A stretch of 64,000 nucleotides of DNA from Candidatus Marimicrobium litorale (GCF_026262645.1 NZ_SHNO01000001.1:1860001-1924000); one strand, 5' to 3'; shown: positions 18,674 through 27,027, counted from the first letter of the stretch. Notes: generated from the sequence alone by a model not told the origin. A program made the numbers and translations.

Positions 18674-20755
18674 CTACAGCAGGTCATCTTCACCACAAGG
18701 CCCGTCACAGGGGTTTGAGACAACACCCTCATCGTAAAAACGTCGCAGTACACTACCCAATCCCTCCAGTTCGGTAGCCCGTCCGTGTGGATCGAGGTCG
18801 GTGTCTGCCCAGTGGGGTATATTAGTGTTGGGCGGCAGCGGGTTGCCGAAATCGATTTCAATCATCCCGGAGCCAGTGTGTTCGCCTTCCACTACCTCTA
18901 ACCCCCATACGTCGCGGATAAGTGGTGCGAGGTTCACTACGCCCCCGATTGTGCGTGCCATGATATGCGCACCGAGGTTGGTTACCTGGTGGTCGGCCTT
19001 GGAGACCTGCACCACCACTTCGTGCGCGGGGGTATTCGGCAACAGGTTTTCACGGATGTACTTGGAGTAGCCGGTGGGTTCTGCCCGGTCCCAAAGTCCC
19101 TGCACCAGCGCTAGTACCATCTGCATATCCAGCGCGTTCCAGTTGTACTGGCTGTAGAGCGGGGCGGCGAAGGGGTCGAAGTTCACACTGCGGTTCAGTA
19201 ACAGGTTGTAGGATTGCCCGGGAACTGCCAGCAAGCCACGCTCTATATCTGTGTTAATAGCCATCAAGCTGGCCCCGAGTATTCCGCCTTGACTGCCGCC
19301 GAAGAAGTAGCGTTTGCTGCCATCCAGCACGGCGCCACCGCAGTAAGTGTTGAGCGCTTCGTTCAGAGGGGTGGATGGTCCACCGTCTGCCTCTACCGAC
19401 AGGGTACGCATAGCGATCAGGAAATTCAGGAATCCCTGATGCATACGTTCCGGTACCACGCGAAAATCGGAGATATTGCCACCAGTGAGGGCATTAACAA
19501 CGGTAGCGGTGTCGTCGCCCGAAAAGCCCTTCCAGTCCAGGCCAAAAAAGGCAAAATTCTCGGCGACAGCGAGGGGCTGTGTACCCAGAACCTGTTCCTT
19601 TGCCCCTAATTGCCCGTGGCCGAACGCTACCAGTGGTGCGGCTTCGGTCTGCGCGCTTATGGGTACAATCAACGCGGCGGAGTAGGGGTGGAAGCCGTTT
19701 TGCTCAGGCAAGCCGTTGTCGCCTAGGTTAAAGCCAGAACCGGTTTCGCCGCCGGTCATGTACAGCGGTACATCAAAGGTTACTTCCAGGCGGCAGGCCA
19801 TGCCGCTGATCAGGTCACCGCTGCGATCTTCAATATTGTAGGACACTCCGTCGGGATAGCGCGCGAGGGCGTCATCGCGAATATGCAGCATGGCAGCGGT
19901 GTTGTTCTCGCGGCTGCTGGTGGTGAAGTCCCAGGCTATCTGCAAGTCATTGCGGGGGATACCGGCTGCTGCCAATGTGTCGAACAGATTTTCAAAGTGA
20001 GCGCGACGTGAACGAATGACATCGTCTGTGGAGGCTTTCTGGTCGCGTAGCTCGGCAAACCCTTGCGAGGCTGGCAGCGTAGTGCCATTTTCATCCTCCA
20101 CATTGCGTATGGCAATGATGTAACGTGTGGCGTCGTCCAGACGAATTGCCGGCCTTAACATGAAAGCCTGTTCTTCGCGCAGTTCGTCGATGCCGCGATC
20201 AATGTTAAAGGATGGGTCGGATTCGCCTGCATCCACGCGCAACTTTGCCTGCACTACATATTCATCCCGATCCACCCAGTGGGGAAGACGCTCGCCCGTG
20301 TCAGCATTCAGAATAATGGTGGCTGAATTCGCTGCCAGTGATGCCTCTATAGTGTCCGGCGTGGCTAGCCCTGTTACCGTTGCTCCAGGCAAATGCACCA
20401 TGGCAGCAATACCGGGAGAGAAACCATCCATCTCGTTCACGGCATCGGTTTCAGACCCCTGCCCTGTAACAGTTGTCGGAAATATATCTGCCGGCAAGGC
20501 TAGTCGCCGGCCGCTGGACGTGTCTGGATCTTCCACCGACCAGTAATCGTTAGGATAGGGAAAGCCGCAGTAACTGGGCGTGAGCGGGTCGCAGGCGGCG
20601 GGCGGCGGCGTTACTGCAGAATCCTTCTGCAATAAGTCAGTTACTGCAGAATCCTTCTGCAATAAGTCAATGGCATCCGTGTTGTCGGAGCAGGCGGCGA
20701 GCGTGGTCGCAACGCAGAGGGCACATGTGATGCGGTAGGGTTTTATCTTTAGCAT
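18674..20755 (-). CDS. Large lipoprotein with hydrolase-like GxSxG motif, function unknown
   Basis: A 693-aa protein with a lipoprotein signal (CVATTLAACSDN; lipobox LAAC). A short linker follows in which DLLQKDSAVT occurs twice in tandem, then CDPLTPSYCGFPYPNDYW. The second half has features of an alpha/beta hydrolase: APLVAFGHGQLGAKE, the nucleophile-elbow-like FFGGSQGGILGASLMA near residue 490, and a late VSKADHQVTNLGAH that could supply Asp and His. Proteins of this layout are exported and usually annotated as hypothetical or lipase-like. It may be an esterase or lipase at the cell surface, but the substrate is unknown. Monocistronic, minus strand. Confidence 0.7.
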   Translation of the reverse strand: MLKIKPYRITCALCVATTLAACSDNTDAIDLLQKDSAVTDLLQKDSAVTPPPAACDPLTPSYCGFPYPNDYWSVEDPDTSSGRRLALPADIFPTTVTGQGSETDAVNEMDGFSPGIAAMVHLPGATVTGLATPDTIEASLAANSATIILNADTGERLPHWVDRDEYVVQAKLRVDAGESDPSFNIDRGIDELREEQAFMLRPAIRLDDATRYIIAIRNVEDENGTTLPASQGFAELRDQKASTDDVIRSRRAHFENLFDTLAAAGIPRNDLQIAWDFTTSSRENNTAAMLHIRDDALARYPDGVSYNIEDRSGDLISGMACRLEVTFDVPLYMTGGETGSGFNLGDNGLPEQNGFHPYSAALIVPISAQTEAAPLVAFGHGQLGAKEQVLGTQPLAVAENFAFFGLDWKGFSGDDTATVVNALTGGNISDFRVVPERMHQGFLNFLIAMRTLSVEADGGPSTPLNEALNTYCGGAVLDGSKRYFFGGSQGGILGASLMAINTDIERGLLAVPGQSYNLLLNRSVNFDPFAAPLYSQYNWNALDMQMVLALVQGLWDRAEPTGYSKYIRENLLPNTPAHEVVVQVSKADHQVTNLGAHIMARTIGGVVNLAPLIRDVWGLEVVEGEHTGSGMIEIDFGNPLPPNTNIPHWADTDLDPHGRATELEGLGSVLRRFYDEGVVSNPCDGPCGEDDLL
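20611..20670 (-). repeat. Tandem 30-bp in-frame duplication within the lipoprotein gene
   Basis: Two adjacent 30-bp units differing only in the last base encode DLLQKDSAVT twice just after the lipobox. Each unit contains a 7-bp perfect inverted repeat (TGCAGAA, 3-nt spacer, TTCTGCA). The length change is in frame and lengthens the linker between the lipid anchor and the folded domain. Confidence 0.9.
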
Positions 20756-20947
20756 GTATGAATCTTAGGGTGAGGTCGGTAGCTGGTCAAACGGTAGGGA
20801 CAAGTCAACTGCGCCAAATTGCTAGAATCGGCAAATGAAAACCGTAATCGCCACCGATTCCGGCTAGCCGTGCCCCTCCCGCAATCATCCCCTTATAGCG
20901 TTAGGCCTCGCAGCTTTGGGCTTTAGTCGTAGCCGCAAGTCAAACGG

Positions 20948-21060
20948 CTAAGGCAGCACCGACTTAATATCAAATAGTCCCGATCCTTCAGGTAGCTCAT
21001 CGAGTACGCTGGGGCCAAGTCCTTTAGCCTCCAGTGCCACCTTTAGCTTCTCCAGTGCCA
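20948..21060 (-). pseudogene. Remnant B of a sigma-70 family gene (C-terminal tail)
   Basis: The minus strand encodes ALEKLKVALEAKGLGPS, then VLDELPEGSGLFDIKSVLP and a TAG stop at 20948-20950. There is no start; the 5' boundary falls at the stop codon of the neighbouring SDR gene. The first residues continue the helix-turn-helix seen in remnant A, and the 75 bp at 20957-21031 match remnant C with two mismatches. Together the three pieces define the 3' end of one parental gene. It occupies the distal third of the 305-bp gap between the lipoprotein and the SDR; the rest of the gap shows nothing else. Confidence 0.65.
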
Positions 21061-21852
21061 CTAGACATAGGCAACGGCGCCGCCGTCCACCCGAATATTC
21101 TGGCCATTAATAAAGCCCGCCTCATCACTGGCGAGAAACAGCACCAGATCTGCTACCTCCTCACGCGTGGCGAGTCGCCCACAGGGATTGGGGAAATCCT
21201 CGGCAAGGATATGCGGGAGAATGTCGTCCCAGTGCGAGCCCCAGCCCTTGCGCTCGGCCTTCAGGCGATAGCCCGCCTCCAGTTCCGGCGTATGGATCAA
21301 GCCCGGCGACACGGTGTTCACGGTCACGCCCGTGCCCGCCAACTCCTGCATCAGGCTCACCGCCATCGTCGCAAGTGCCCCTTTTGCGCTGTAATAGTGC
21401 GGCATTAGCGGGCCGGGGCGGTGTGAGCCAACCGTGCCCAGGTTAATGATTCGGCCGCGGCCACGCGCCACCATGCCGGGGGTAAAGCCCCGCACCAGCC
21501 GGGCCACCGACAGCACGTTCTTTTGGTACATCTCTAACCAGTCTGCATCGGACGCGCTGGACCATTTGCCGCGAGAGGCGGTACCGTAGTTGTTGACGAG
21601 GATATCCAGCGTCAGGCCGAGGGTGAGAACCTGCTCGCAAACGGCATCACATCCCGCGGCAGTGGCGATATCGCCAACGACGCAATGGGCGCCCGGTATC
21701 GCCTGCGCACACTCCGCTGCGCCGGTTTCGCTCGCGTTACTGTGAATCACCACAACAGCGCCCGCCCCGGCCAGCGTGCGCGCGATGACCTCGCCCGTAT
21801 TGCGGTCGGAGCCGGTTATCAACGCGGTGTGGCCGGCAAGATCAAACTTCAC
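21061..21852 (-). CDS. Short-chain dehydrogenase/reductase
   Basis: A 263-aa classical-type SDR oxidoreductase. The nucleotide motif reads TGSDRNTG (residues 13-20, with Asn in place of the usual second glycine), then VNNYG (86-90), the active-site pair Y153/K157 in YYSAK, and the C-terminal FINGQNIRVDGG of FabG-like enzymes. The start is GTG at 21852 with GGAGG 7 nt upstream. The substrate is unknown. Stand-alone gene; its stop codon directly abuts sigma-gene remnant B. Confidence 0.88.
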   Translation of the reverse strand: MKFDLAGHTALITGSDRNTGEVIARTLAGAGAVVVIHSNASETGAAECAQAIPGAHCVVGDIATAAGCDAVCEQVLTLGLTLDILVNNYGTASRGKWSSASDADWLEMYQKNVLSVARLVRGFTPGMVARGRGRIINLGTVGSHRPGPLMPHYYSAKGALATMAVSLMQELAGTGVTVNTVSPGLIHTPELEAGYRLKAERKGWGSHWDDILPHILAEDFPNPCGRLATREEVADLVLFLASDEAGFINGQNIRVDGGAVAYV

Positions 21853-22323
21853 GGTGTACCCTCCTAAATGAAACGCTACTCACGCGTAAGATACGCGCTC
21901 ACGCCCTCAAGCCGCGCGTACTCGGCAACGCCGCTCAATCTTCCCTTCCCTGCGCTACCCCCCTATCCTACCTTACCCTCCCATTCCTCAACCCACGATA
22001 CCAAAACGGCCCAACGCAGACTCCACCGGTGACGCTTCAGCGCACAGCTCGATCACTTGAACGCGCCCTGCCAGCGACTCACCGGTAGGCCCTGTGCAAC
22101 CGCGCACATCAACTGCCGATGGATCTGCAGCCGCGTGGGCCGGCCGGGTAAGGGCGGCTCTGGCTCTGGCTATGATCATCAACATGACAACGGGTGCGGA
22201 ATTTTAATCTCTCCGCGCCTGCCCAGAGGGGCGCCAGCAGGCGCTGGCGCGGAGTCTTGACTAAGGTAGGCCAATCACGGAAAATGCGCGCCTCTTCGGG
22301 GACAGCAAGTCCCGTGTTACTGT
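21853..22323 (+). other. Intergenic region between SDR and tRNA-Met, no gene seen
   Basis: About 470 bp with a C-rich stretch near 21950-22000. The short frames here have poor residue composition and no ribosome binding site. It presumably holds the SDR promoter (leftward) and the tRNA-Met promoter (rightward). Confidence 0.4.
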
Positions 22324-22400
22324 GGCTACGTAGCTCAGCTGGTTAGAGCACAGCATTCATAATGCTGGGGTCGGTAGTTCAAGTCTACCCGTAGCTACCA
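22324..22400 (+). tRNA. tRNA-Met (anticodon CAT)
   Basis: A 77-nt cloverleaf: acceptor GGCTACG with CGTAGCT (terminal G-T pair), D arm GCTC AGCTGGTTA GAGC, anticodon stem CAGCA/TGCTG with loop TTCATAA (anticodon CAT at 22358-22360), T arm GGTAG TTCAAGT CTACC, encoded CCA. It resembles E. coli elongator tRNA-Met rather than the initiator, which has an unpaired first acceptor position and GGG/CCC anticodon stem. It stands at the left edge of a compositionally distinct accessory stretch. Confidence 0.93.
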
Positions 22401-22578
22401 TATTAAAGAATAAAATCAATTACTTATAAGAACTATTGGCCGCTCAAGCACATCAGCCCTGAACTCTTGCTACCCACTTGCTACCTCAGAAGATAATCTG
22501 TTGCGTAGCGATTTTTCAGTAATCAGCCACTAGCCAGAGCTATCCTCAGCCGATGAACACCTACAAGCACCATTATGT

Positions 22579-22788
22579 TTAATGCGTACCACCGGATTCA
22601 AACTCGGACTTAGCGGCCTCGTCCAGCCTAATCACGATTGACCTAAAACCATCCTCAAGTGCCTGACCCTCTGGTGAGTCGCACTGGTGCGATATACGGC
22701 CTTCCTGGATCAGGGCATTGGCTAGGTGAAGTTCATGGAGGGTCAGCGTAAGAGTGGCTTTATCGGCGGTGTGTTTGAGTAACTTCAT
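22579..22788 (-). CDS. Small conserved-looking protein of unknown function
   Basis: A 69-aa product, MKLLKHTADKATLTLTLHEL followed by HLANALIQEGRISHQC and an acidic C-terminus. No signal peptide or membrane segment. The ATG at 22788 has GAGGAG 5 nt upstream, a strong site; a GTG at 22794 is less likely because it overlaps that site. The pattern LHELHLANALIQEG suggests a helical regulatory or binding protein, but I do not recognise the family. Single gene between tRNA-Met and the leucine-rich-repeat cassette. Confidence 0.6.
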   Translation of the reverse strand: MKLLKHTADKATLTLTLHELHLANALIQEGRISHQCDSPEGQALEDGFRSIVIRLDEAAKSEFESGGTH

Positions 22789-22934
22789 CGGCACTCCTCG
22801 GCCGTGGCGCTAACAGAAGGATAGACGACATTCATTGAGTTCGCGTTCACCTCATGGAGGCCATAGATGCCGACAGGAAGCATTATTCCTTACTGTATCA
22901 GCCGGGTTAATGCGGCTTATCAAAGACATCAGTC

Positions 22935-23684
22935 TCAGCAGCCCGACGGCGGCGGCGACGGCGGAAGGGTTGAAGTTCCAAATGGATCATTACAAGTCAC
23001 ATCTAGATAGTTTTTATTCGTTGAACAGGTTGGAGGATCTCCCCAGCAAACTGTATTGTTTTGAATTTGTAAATGGTCGTCGCACCACATGGTGCCTCCG
23101 CACTCGTCCGGTAAGTGGTGCGTTTTGGAATTGTGCCCTCCAGCGGTTGGTTCAATCTTCCATCTATCCAGAAGACAGGTCAAACCATCTTCGGTTTTGA
23201 AAATAGTAAACCTGTGGTCGTTCTCCGATTTACAGTGATAGCTCTCGGCTGCACAACCTGAGTAGTGAATCTGGCAGTAATTAACATGCATGCCTTCCCC
23301 ACAATTTCCGAACTGACAGCTGTTTTCTCCTGATCCTACTGGCGCTAAGATTTCTCCATATACCTTCTTACAGTATTCATCTACCGGACGTTTCTCCCAA
23401 ATAAGGTAATTGCATCGATCTTTTCTACCAGCTCGCGCAATAAACCACTCCGCCGCCCGTTCATAATCATCAGGATCCATTTCATCTTTGTCGATCTTCA
23501 TGCATATCTTTACTTTGTTCGCGTAATCGCAAGCAAATTGCGCGAGCTTCTTTAAGTTGCACTCGCTCTGCGTGTCCATTGGTACAAATATCTTTTCGTC
23601 AGCGATCGCCGGCTCAGCAGCCATTAGAAACGAAGTGACTATTAGTATTTGAAGTGAAAATTTATGAACGATTGATCGCAACAT
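22935..23684 (-). CDS. Exported cysteine-rich protein of unknown function
   Basis: A 249-aa protein with an N-terminal signal peptide (LQILIVTSFLMAAEPAIA, cleavage probably before DEK) and about 20 cysteines in the mature part, which suggests a disulfide-rich periplasmic or secreted protein. The C-terminus is Pro-rich and ends PPSPPPSGC. No known domain is recognised. Its ATG overlaps the stop of the upstream LRR gene (TAATG), so the two are likely translationally coupled and may act together. A+T-rich in the first two thirds compared with the core genes. Confidence 0.7.
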   Translation of the reverse strand: MLRSIVHKFSLQILIVTSFLMAAEPAIADEKIFVPMDTQSECNLKKLAQFACDYANKVKICMKIDKDEMDPDDYERAAEWFIARAGRKDRCNYLIWEKRPVDEYCKKVYGEILAPVGSGENSCQFGNCGEGMHVNYCQIHYSGCAAESYHCKSENDHRFTIFKTEDGLTCLLDRWKIEPTAGGHNSKTHHLPDECGGTMWCDDHLQIQNNTVCWGDPPTCSTNKNYLDVTCNDPFGTSTLPPSPPPSGC

Positions 23685-24844
23685 TAATAGCCTCCTTGAG
23701 TTTGTTCTTTATCTGTCGACGGTGGGCCCAACGGGTCGTCCTCAGGTATAGGGCCTGGATCAACGTCAGCTGCATTGGTTTCTCCCCTGCAGCACTCTCT
23801 CTGCACGTCTAACAAGGGGATTACACCTACGCTAGGGTCCCCCGTATCCAATTCAGATTCCACCAAGAAATTTAGGCACTCCCCGTCTGGTATTGTCATC
23901 CCGCTCGGGTTTGGAGTAACGCTTGTAATGCGAAAGTAGTCACTTGGTATATCAAGTTTAATTTCCACACTCCCGTCATCCGGGTCCACGACGCAAATAG
24001 GGCAACTGCAACCCAATGGTGAACAAATAGATTCTGCTTCTTGTGTTTCAACTGTACAAGAGCCACCCGAATCAGACTGCTCATTCAGGTTAAAGCCGAG
24101 AGAGTCGCCTGCAAAGACCGGGCTGGTGAGGGCGTTGTTGTAGAAAGCATCATCGCCAATGGTCGTAACGCTGTCTGGAATAATCACGCTGGCGATGAGG
24201 TTTTGCCGGAAAGCATCAGCCGCAATGGTCGTAACGCTGTCTGGAATAATTACGCTGGTGAGGGCGTTGTTGTAGAAAGCACTATCGCCAATAGTCGTAA
24301 CGCTGTAAGTTGTCCCGCTATCCACAATAGTGGCAGGAATATTTATTACGGTGGCAGTGTTACCCGGTGCACGGCCCGTTACTTCGACGTTAGTCGTCGC
24401 ACCGATAACGCTATAACTGAGACCATCGATATTGGTATTGGATAGGCAGTTTATCGGGGTCGTTACGACAATCGTTGAGCCATTGTTAAAGCCCTGCGGC
24501 CAACCCGCTGTCCCGTTACAATAGGTGATCGTCGCTAGGGTGGGATTGTCATCGAACATAGAGAGGTTAAAGGTGAGAAAGTCGCCTTTAAAGGCCGCGC
24601 TGGTGAGGGCGCTGTTGTAGAAAGCACTATCGCCAATAGTCGTAACGCTGTAGGTTGTCCCGCTATCCACAACAGTGTCAGGAATGACTATATCAGTGGC
24701 AGCGTTACCCGATGCACGGCCCATTACTCTGACATCAGTCGCATTGATAACGTTATAACTGAGGCCATCAACATCAAATGCCAACACCTGACCCGTCAGA
24801 AGCATTGAAGTAAAGAAAACTAGAACCGTCAGTTTCATCTTCAT
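23684..24844 (-). CDS. Exported BspA-type leucine-rich-repeat protein, copy 1
   Basis: A 386-aa product starting MKMKLTVLVFFTSMLLTG, a signal peptide, then a DGLSYxVINATDVxVxGRA module and LRR_5 repeats of about 23 residues (VTTIGDSAFYNNALTSVIIP). BspA-type repeats form surface-exposed ligand-binding solenoids. The C-terminal 110 residues differ from copy 2: a Cys-rich stretch (CTVETQEAESICSPLGC) and a Pro/Asp-rich end. ATG 24844 has AAGGGA 6 nt upstream; the frame is open further but the copy-2 paralogue begins at the same residue. Coupled to the Cys-rich gene downstream. Confidence 0.8.
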   Translation of the reverse strand: MKMKLTVLVFFTSMLLTGQVLAFDVDGLSYNVINATDVRVMGRASGNAATDIVIPDTVVDSGTTYSVTTIGDSAFYNSALTSAAFKGDFLTFNLSMFDDNPTLATITYCNGTAGWPQGFNNGSTIVVTTPINCLSNTNIDGLSYSVIGATTNVEVTGRAPGNTATVINIPATIVDSGTTYSVTTIGDSAFYNNALTSVIIPDSVTTIAADAFRQNLIASVIIPDSVTTIGDDAFYNNALTSPVFAGDSLGFNLNEQSDSGGSCTVETQEAESICSPLGCSCPICVVDPDDGSVEIKLDIPSDYFRITSVTPNPSGMTIPDGECLNFLVESELDTGDPSVGVIPLLDVQRECCRGETNAADVDPGPIPEDDPLGPPSTDKEQTQGGY

Positions 24845-25158
24845 GTTATTCCCTTCTGTTGTTAAGCAGGCCAGATAAAAGACAGCACGACCAATCACTT
24901 CACCATTAATACAGACAGCGGTGTTTCCCGGAGACATCGGCCATTAGACATCCAAGAGGCTGGCCCACGGCGTGCTGACTCCCTGTGCTGCTCAGCAGGG
25001 TTATGCACAGTGCTACTCCTATGAAACCTAGCTTTCTATATAACACGCACTACTCCTTTCCGCGGGCTTTTACTCGTCTGGTGCTGCGAGGATGAGTGGC
25101 CTGATTTAGTGTAGGTCAGATAAAAGCGGTGTGCTGGAATTTTTCTCCCAAGTCCTGC
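24842..25158 (-). repeat. Duplicated LRR-gene leader, copy 1
   Basis: About 317 bp upstream of and including the LRR start are about 95% identical to 26708-27027 upstream of the second LRR gene. The distance between copies (about 1.87 kb) equals one gene plus leader, so a whole cassette was duplicated in tandem. The repeat holds the short reading frame at 24906-25046 and presumably the promoter. Confidence 0.9.
24906..25046 (-). CDS. Short exported-peptide reading frame upstream of LRR copy 1
   Basis: A 46-aa frame starting GTG at 25046, with a strong GGAAAGGAG 6 nt upstream. It reads MLYRKLGFIGVALCITLLSS, then STGSQHAVG, QPLGCLMADV and SGKHRCLY, so the N-terminus looks like a signal peptide with a hydrophobic core and Ser/Gly cleavage region. 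It ends 61 bp before the LRR start. The duplicated copy at 26772-26912 keeps the same start, site, length and stop, but all six codon differences between them change the amino acid, which does not show purifying selection. It could be a small exported protein or a translated leader. No family is recognised. Confidence 0.45.
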   Translation of the reverse strand: MLYRKLGFIGVALCITLLSSTGSQHAVGQPLGCLMADVSGKHRCLY

Positions 25159-25315
25159 CGGGGTATTTTTAATGATTGCCCTTGTGCTTGTAAGGGTCTC
25201 ACCGAACCAAAACGTCCCTGGCGAACTACAGATGTCCATACGCGACACGCGAGGATAAGCCCGCGCCTTGAAAAAATGGTGGTACACGTTGCGCCCAGGT
25301 CATGCTCCCAGACAT

Positions 25316-25339
25316 TAAAAAGCCCGCACGGTGGCGGGC
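25316..25339 (-). terminator. Rho-independent terminator after LRR copy 2
   Basis: On the minus strand a perfect 6-bp GC stem (GCCCGC at 25334-25339 with GCGGGC at 25322-25327, 6-nt loop) is followed directly by TTTTT. It lies about 150 bp beyond the stop of LRR copy 2 and after the out-of-frame TSP3-like segment, as if the gene once extended to just before it. Confidence 0.8.
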
Positions 25340-25385
25340 ATTGTGTAGTAACTAGAAGCGTCTGGCAGCCAACAGAGGTGAAGAG

Positions 25386-25481
25386 ATCACCGGCATCATC
25401 ACCATCGAGCTGGTCGGCGTTAGCGTCAGAAGGACACTTATCCTCAGCATCAGGCACTCCATCACCATCGCCGTCAATGTC
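25386..25481 (-). pseudogene. Out-of-frame thrombospondin type 3-like segment behind LRR copy 2
   Basis: Immediately after the LRR copy 2 stop, a different minus-strand frame encodes DIDGDGDGVPDAEDKCPSD then ANADQLDGDDAGD. This is a textbook calcium-binding TSP3 repeat (DxDGDGVPDAEDxCP). The frame has no credible start of its own and, if followed, runs through the terminator. The simplest reading is that a one-base change severed this C-terminal domain from the LRR protein. A sequencing error or programmed frameshift would look the same. Confidence 0.6.
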
Positions 25482-25489
25482 ATGAGCTT

Positions 25490-26710
25490 TCAGCAGCCCG
25501 GCGGCAAGCAAACTATCGGGGTCGTTACGACAATCGTTGAGCCATTGTTAAAGCCCTGCGGCCAACCCGTTTTCACATCACAGTAGGTGATCGTCGCTAG
25601 GTTGAAATTGAGGCCGAACATGGTCAGGCTAAAGCTGAGAAAGTCGCCTTCAAAGGCCGCGCTGGTGAGAGCGTTGTTGTAGAAAGCACCCGGCCCAATC
25701 GTCGTAACGCTGGCTGGAATAATCACGCTGGTGAGGGCGTTGGAGCCGAAAGCATAATCGTCAATGGTCGTAACGTTGTTTCCGATAGTCAGGCTGGCGA
25801 GGGCGTTGGATTCGAAAGCAACAGCCCCAATGGTCGCAACACTGTCTGGAATAATCACGCTGGTGAGGGCGTTTGAGTCGAAAGCACCGCCCCCAATGGT
25901 CTTAACGCTGTCTGGAATAACCACGCTGCTGAGGGCGTTGACGCTGAAAGCATTTTGCCCAATGGTCGTAACGCTGCCCGGAATAATCACGCTGGTGAGG
26001 GCGTTTTCGTGGAAAGCAACATCCCCAATGGTCGTAACGCTGTAGGTTGTCCCGCTAACCACGACAGTGTCAGGAATGACTATATCAGTGGCGGTGTTAC
26101 CCGATGCACGGCCCGTTACTTCGACATCAGTCGCATTGATAACGCTATAACTGAGGCCATCGATATTGGATAGGCATTTTCTGGGGGTCGTTACGACAAT
26201 CGTTGAGCCATTGTTAAAGACCTGCGGCCAACCCGCTGTCCCGTTACAGTAGGTGATCGTCGCTAGGGTGGGATTGTCATCGAAGATAGAGAGGTTAAAG
26301 CTGCCAAAGTCGCCTTCAAAGGCTGCGCTGGTCAGGGTGTTAAAGCCGAAAGCACCAGACTCGATGGTCGTAACGCTGTCTGGAATAATCACGCTGGTCA
26401 GGGCGTTAAAGCCGAAAGCACCAACCTCAATGGTCGTAACGCTGCTTGGAATAATCACGCTGGTGAGGGAATTGAGGAAGAAAGCCAAAGACCCAATATT
26501 CGTAACGTTGTAGGTTGTCCCGCTATCCACAACAGTGTCAGGAATGACTATATCAGTGGCGATGTTACCCGATGCACGGCCCGTTACTTCGACATCAGTC
26601 GCACCCATAGAATTATAACTGAGGCCACCAGTACTAAATGGCAACGCCAACACCTGGCCCGCCAGAAGCATTGAAGTAAAGAAAACTAGAACCGTCAGTT
26701 TCATCTTCAT
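25490..26710 (-). CDS. Exported BspA-type leucine-rich-repeat protein, copy 2 (probably frameshifted 3' end)
   Basis: A 406-aa paralogue of copy 1 with the same signal peptide (MKMKLTVLVFFTSML), two DGLSYSVINATDVEVTGRA modules and about ten LRR_5 repeats (for example GGAFDSNALTSVIIPDSVAT). The ATG at 26710 has AGGTAATAAT upstream. The last module ends at VCLPPGC and a TGA; the next bases encode a TSP3-like repeat in another frame, so the protein probably lost its C-terminal domain. A terminator lies further downstream. Likely a surface or secreted binding protein. Copy number of the repeats differs from copy 1, as expected for slippage or recombination. Confidence 0.8.
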   Translation of the reverse strand: MKMKLTVLVFFTSMLLAGQVLALPFSTGGLSYNSMGATDVEVTGRASGNIATDIVIPDTVVDSGTTYNVTNIGSLAFFLNSLTSVIIPSSVTTIEVGAFGFNALTSVIIPDSVTTIESGAFGFNTLTSAAFEGDFGSFNLSIFDDNPTLATITYCNGTAGWPQVFNNGSTIVVTTPRKCLSNIDGLSYSVINATDVEVTGRASGNTATDIVIPDTVVVSGTTYSVTTIGDVAFHENALTSVIIPGSVTTIGQNAFSVNALSSVVIPDSVKTIGGGAFDSNALTSVIIPDSVATIGAVAFESNALASLTIGNNVTTIDDYAFGSNALTSVIIPASVTTIGPGAFYNNALTSAAFEGDFLSFSLTMFGLNFNLATITYCDVKTGWPQGFNNGSTIVVTTPIVCLPPGC

Positions 26711-27027
26711 ATTATTACCTTATGTTGTTAAGCAGGCCAGATAAGAGACAGCACGACCAATCACTTCACCATTAATACAGACAGCGGTGTTTCCCGGAGA
26801 CATCGGCCATTAGACATCCAAGAGACTGGCCCACGGCGTGCTGACTCCCTATGCTGCTCAGCAGGGTTATGCACAGTGCTACTACTATGAAACCTGGCTT
26901 TTTATCTAACACGCACTACTCCTTTCCGCGGGCTTTTACTCGTCTGGTACTGCGAGGATGAATGGCCTGATTTAGTGTAGGTCAGATAAAAGCGGTGTGC
27001 TGAAAATCTTCTCCCAAGTCCTGCCGG
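26708..27027 (-). repeat. Duplicated LRR-gene leader, copy 2
   Basis: Partner of the repeat at 24842-25158. Identity ends at 27027, which marks the outer edge of the duplicated unit. Between here and the next gene (27374) lie only sigma remnant C and bases without a recognisable feature. Confidence 0.9.
26772..26912 (-). CDS. Short exported-peptide reading frame upstream of LRR copy 2
   Basis: A 46-aa frame from GTG 26912 with GGAAAGGAG 6 nt upstream, reading MLDKKPGFIVVALCITLLSS then IGSQHAVG, QSLGCLMADV and SGKHRCLY. It is the duplicate of 24906-25046: 40 of 46 residues are identical, no indels, same stop. The hydrophobic N-terminus suggests export. It is probably cotranscribed with LRR copy 2, which starts 61 bp downstream. 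Evidence for expression is limited to the ribosome binding site and retention of the open frame. Confidence 0.45.
   Translation of the reverse strand: MLDKKPGFIVVALCITLLSSIGSQHAVGQSLGCLMADVSGKHRCLY

Noticed and set aside
25116-25511. 131-codon frame containing the TSP3 repeat, as an independent gene
   Set aside because: It has only a TTG at its head, no ribosome binding site, and after the repeat it reads through a strong terminator into the leader of LRR copy 1. It is better explained as the severed end of LRR copy 2.
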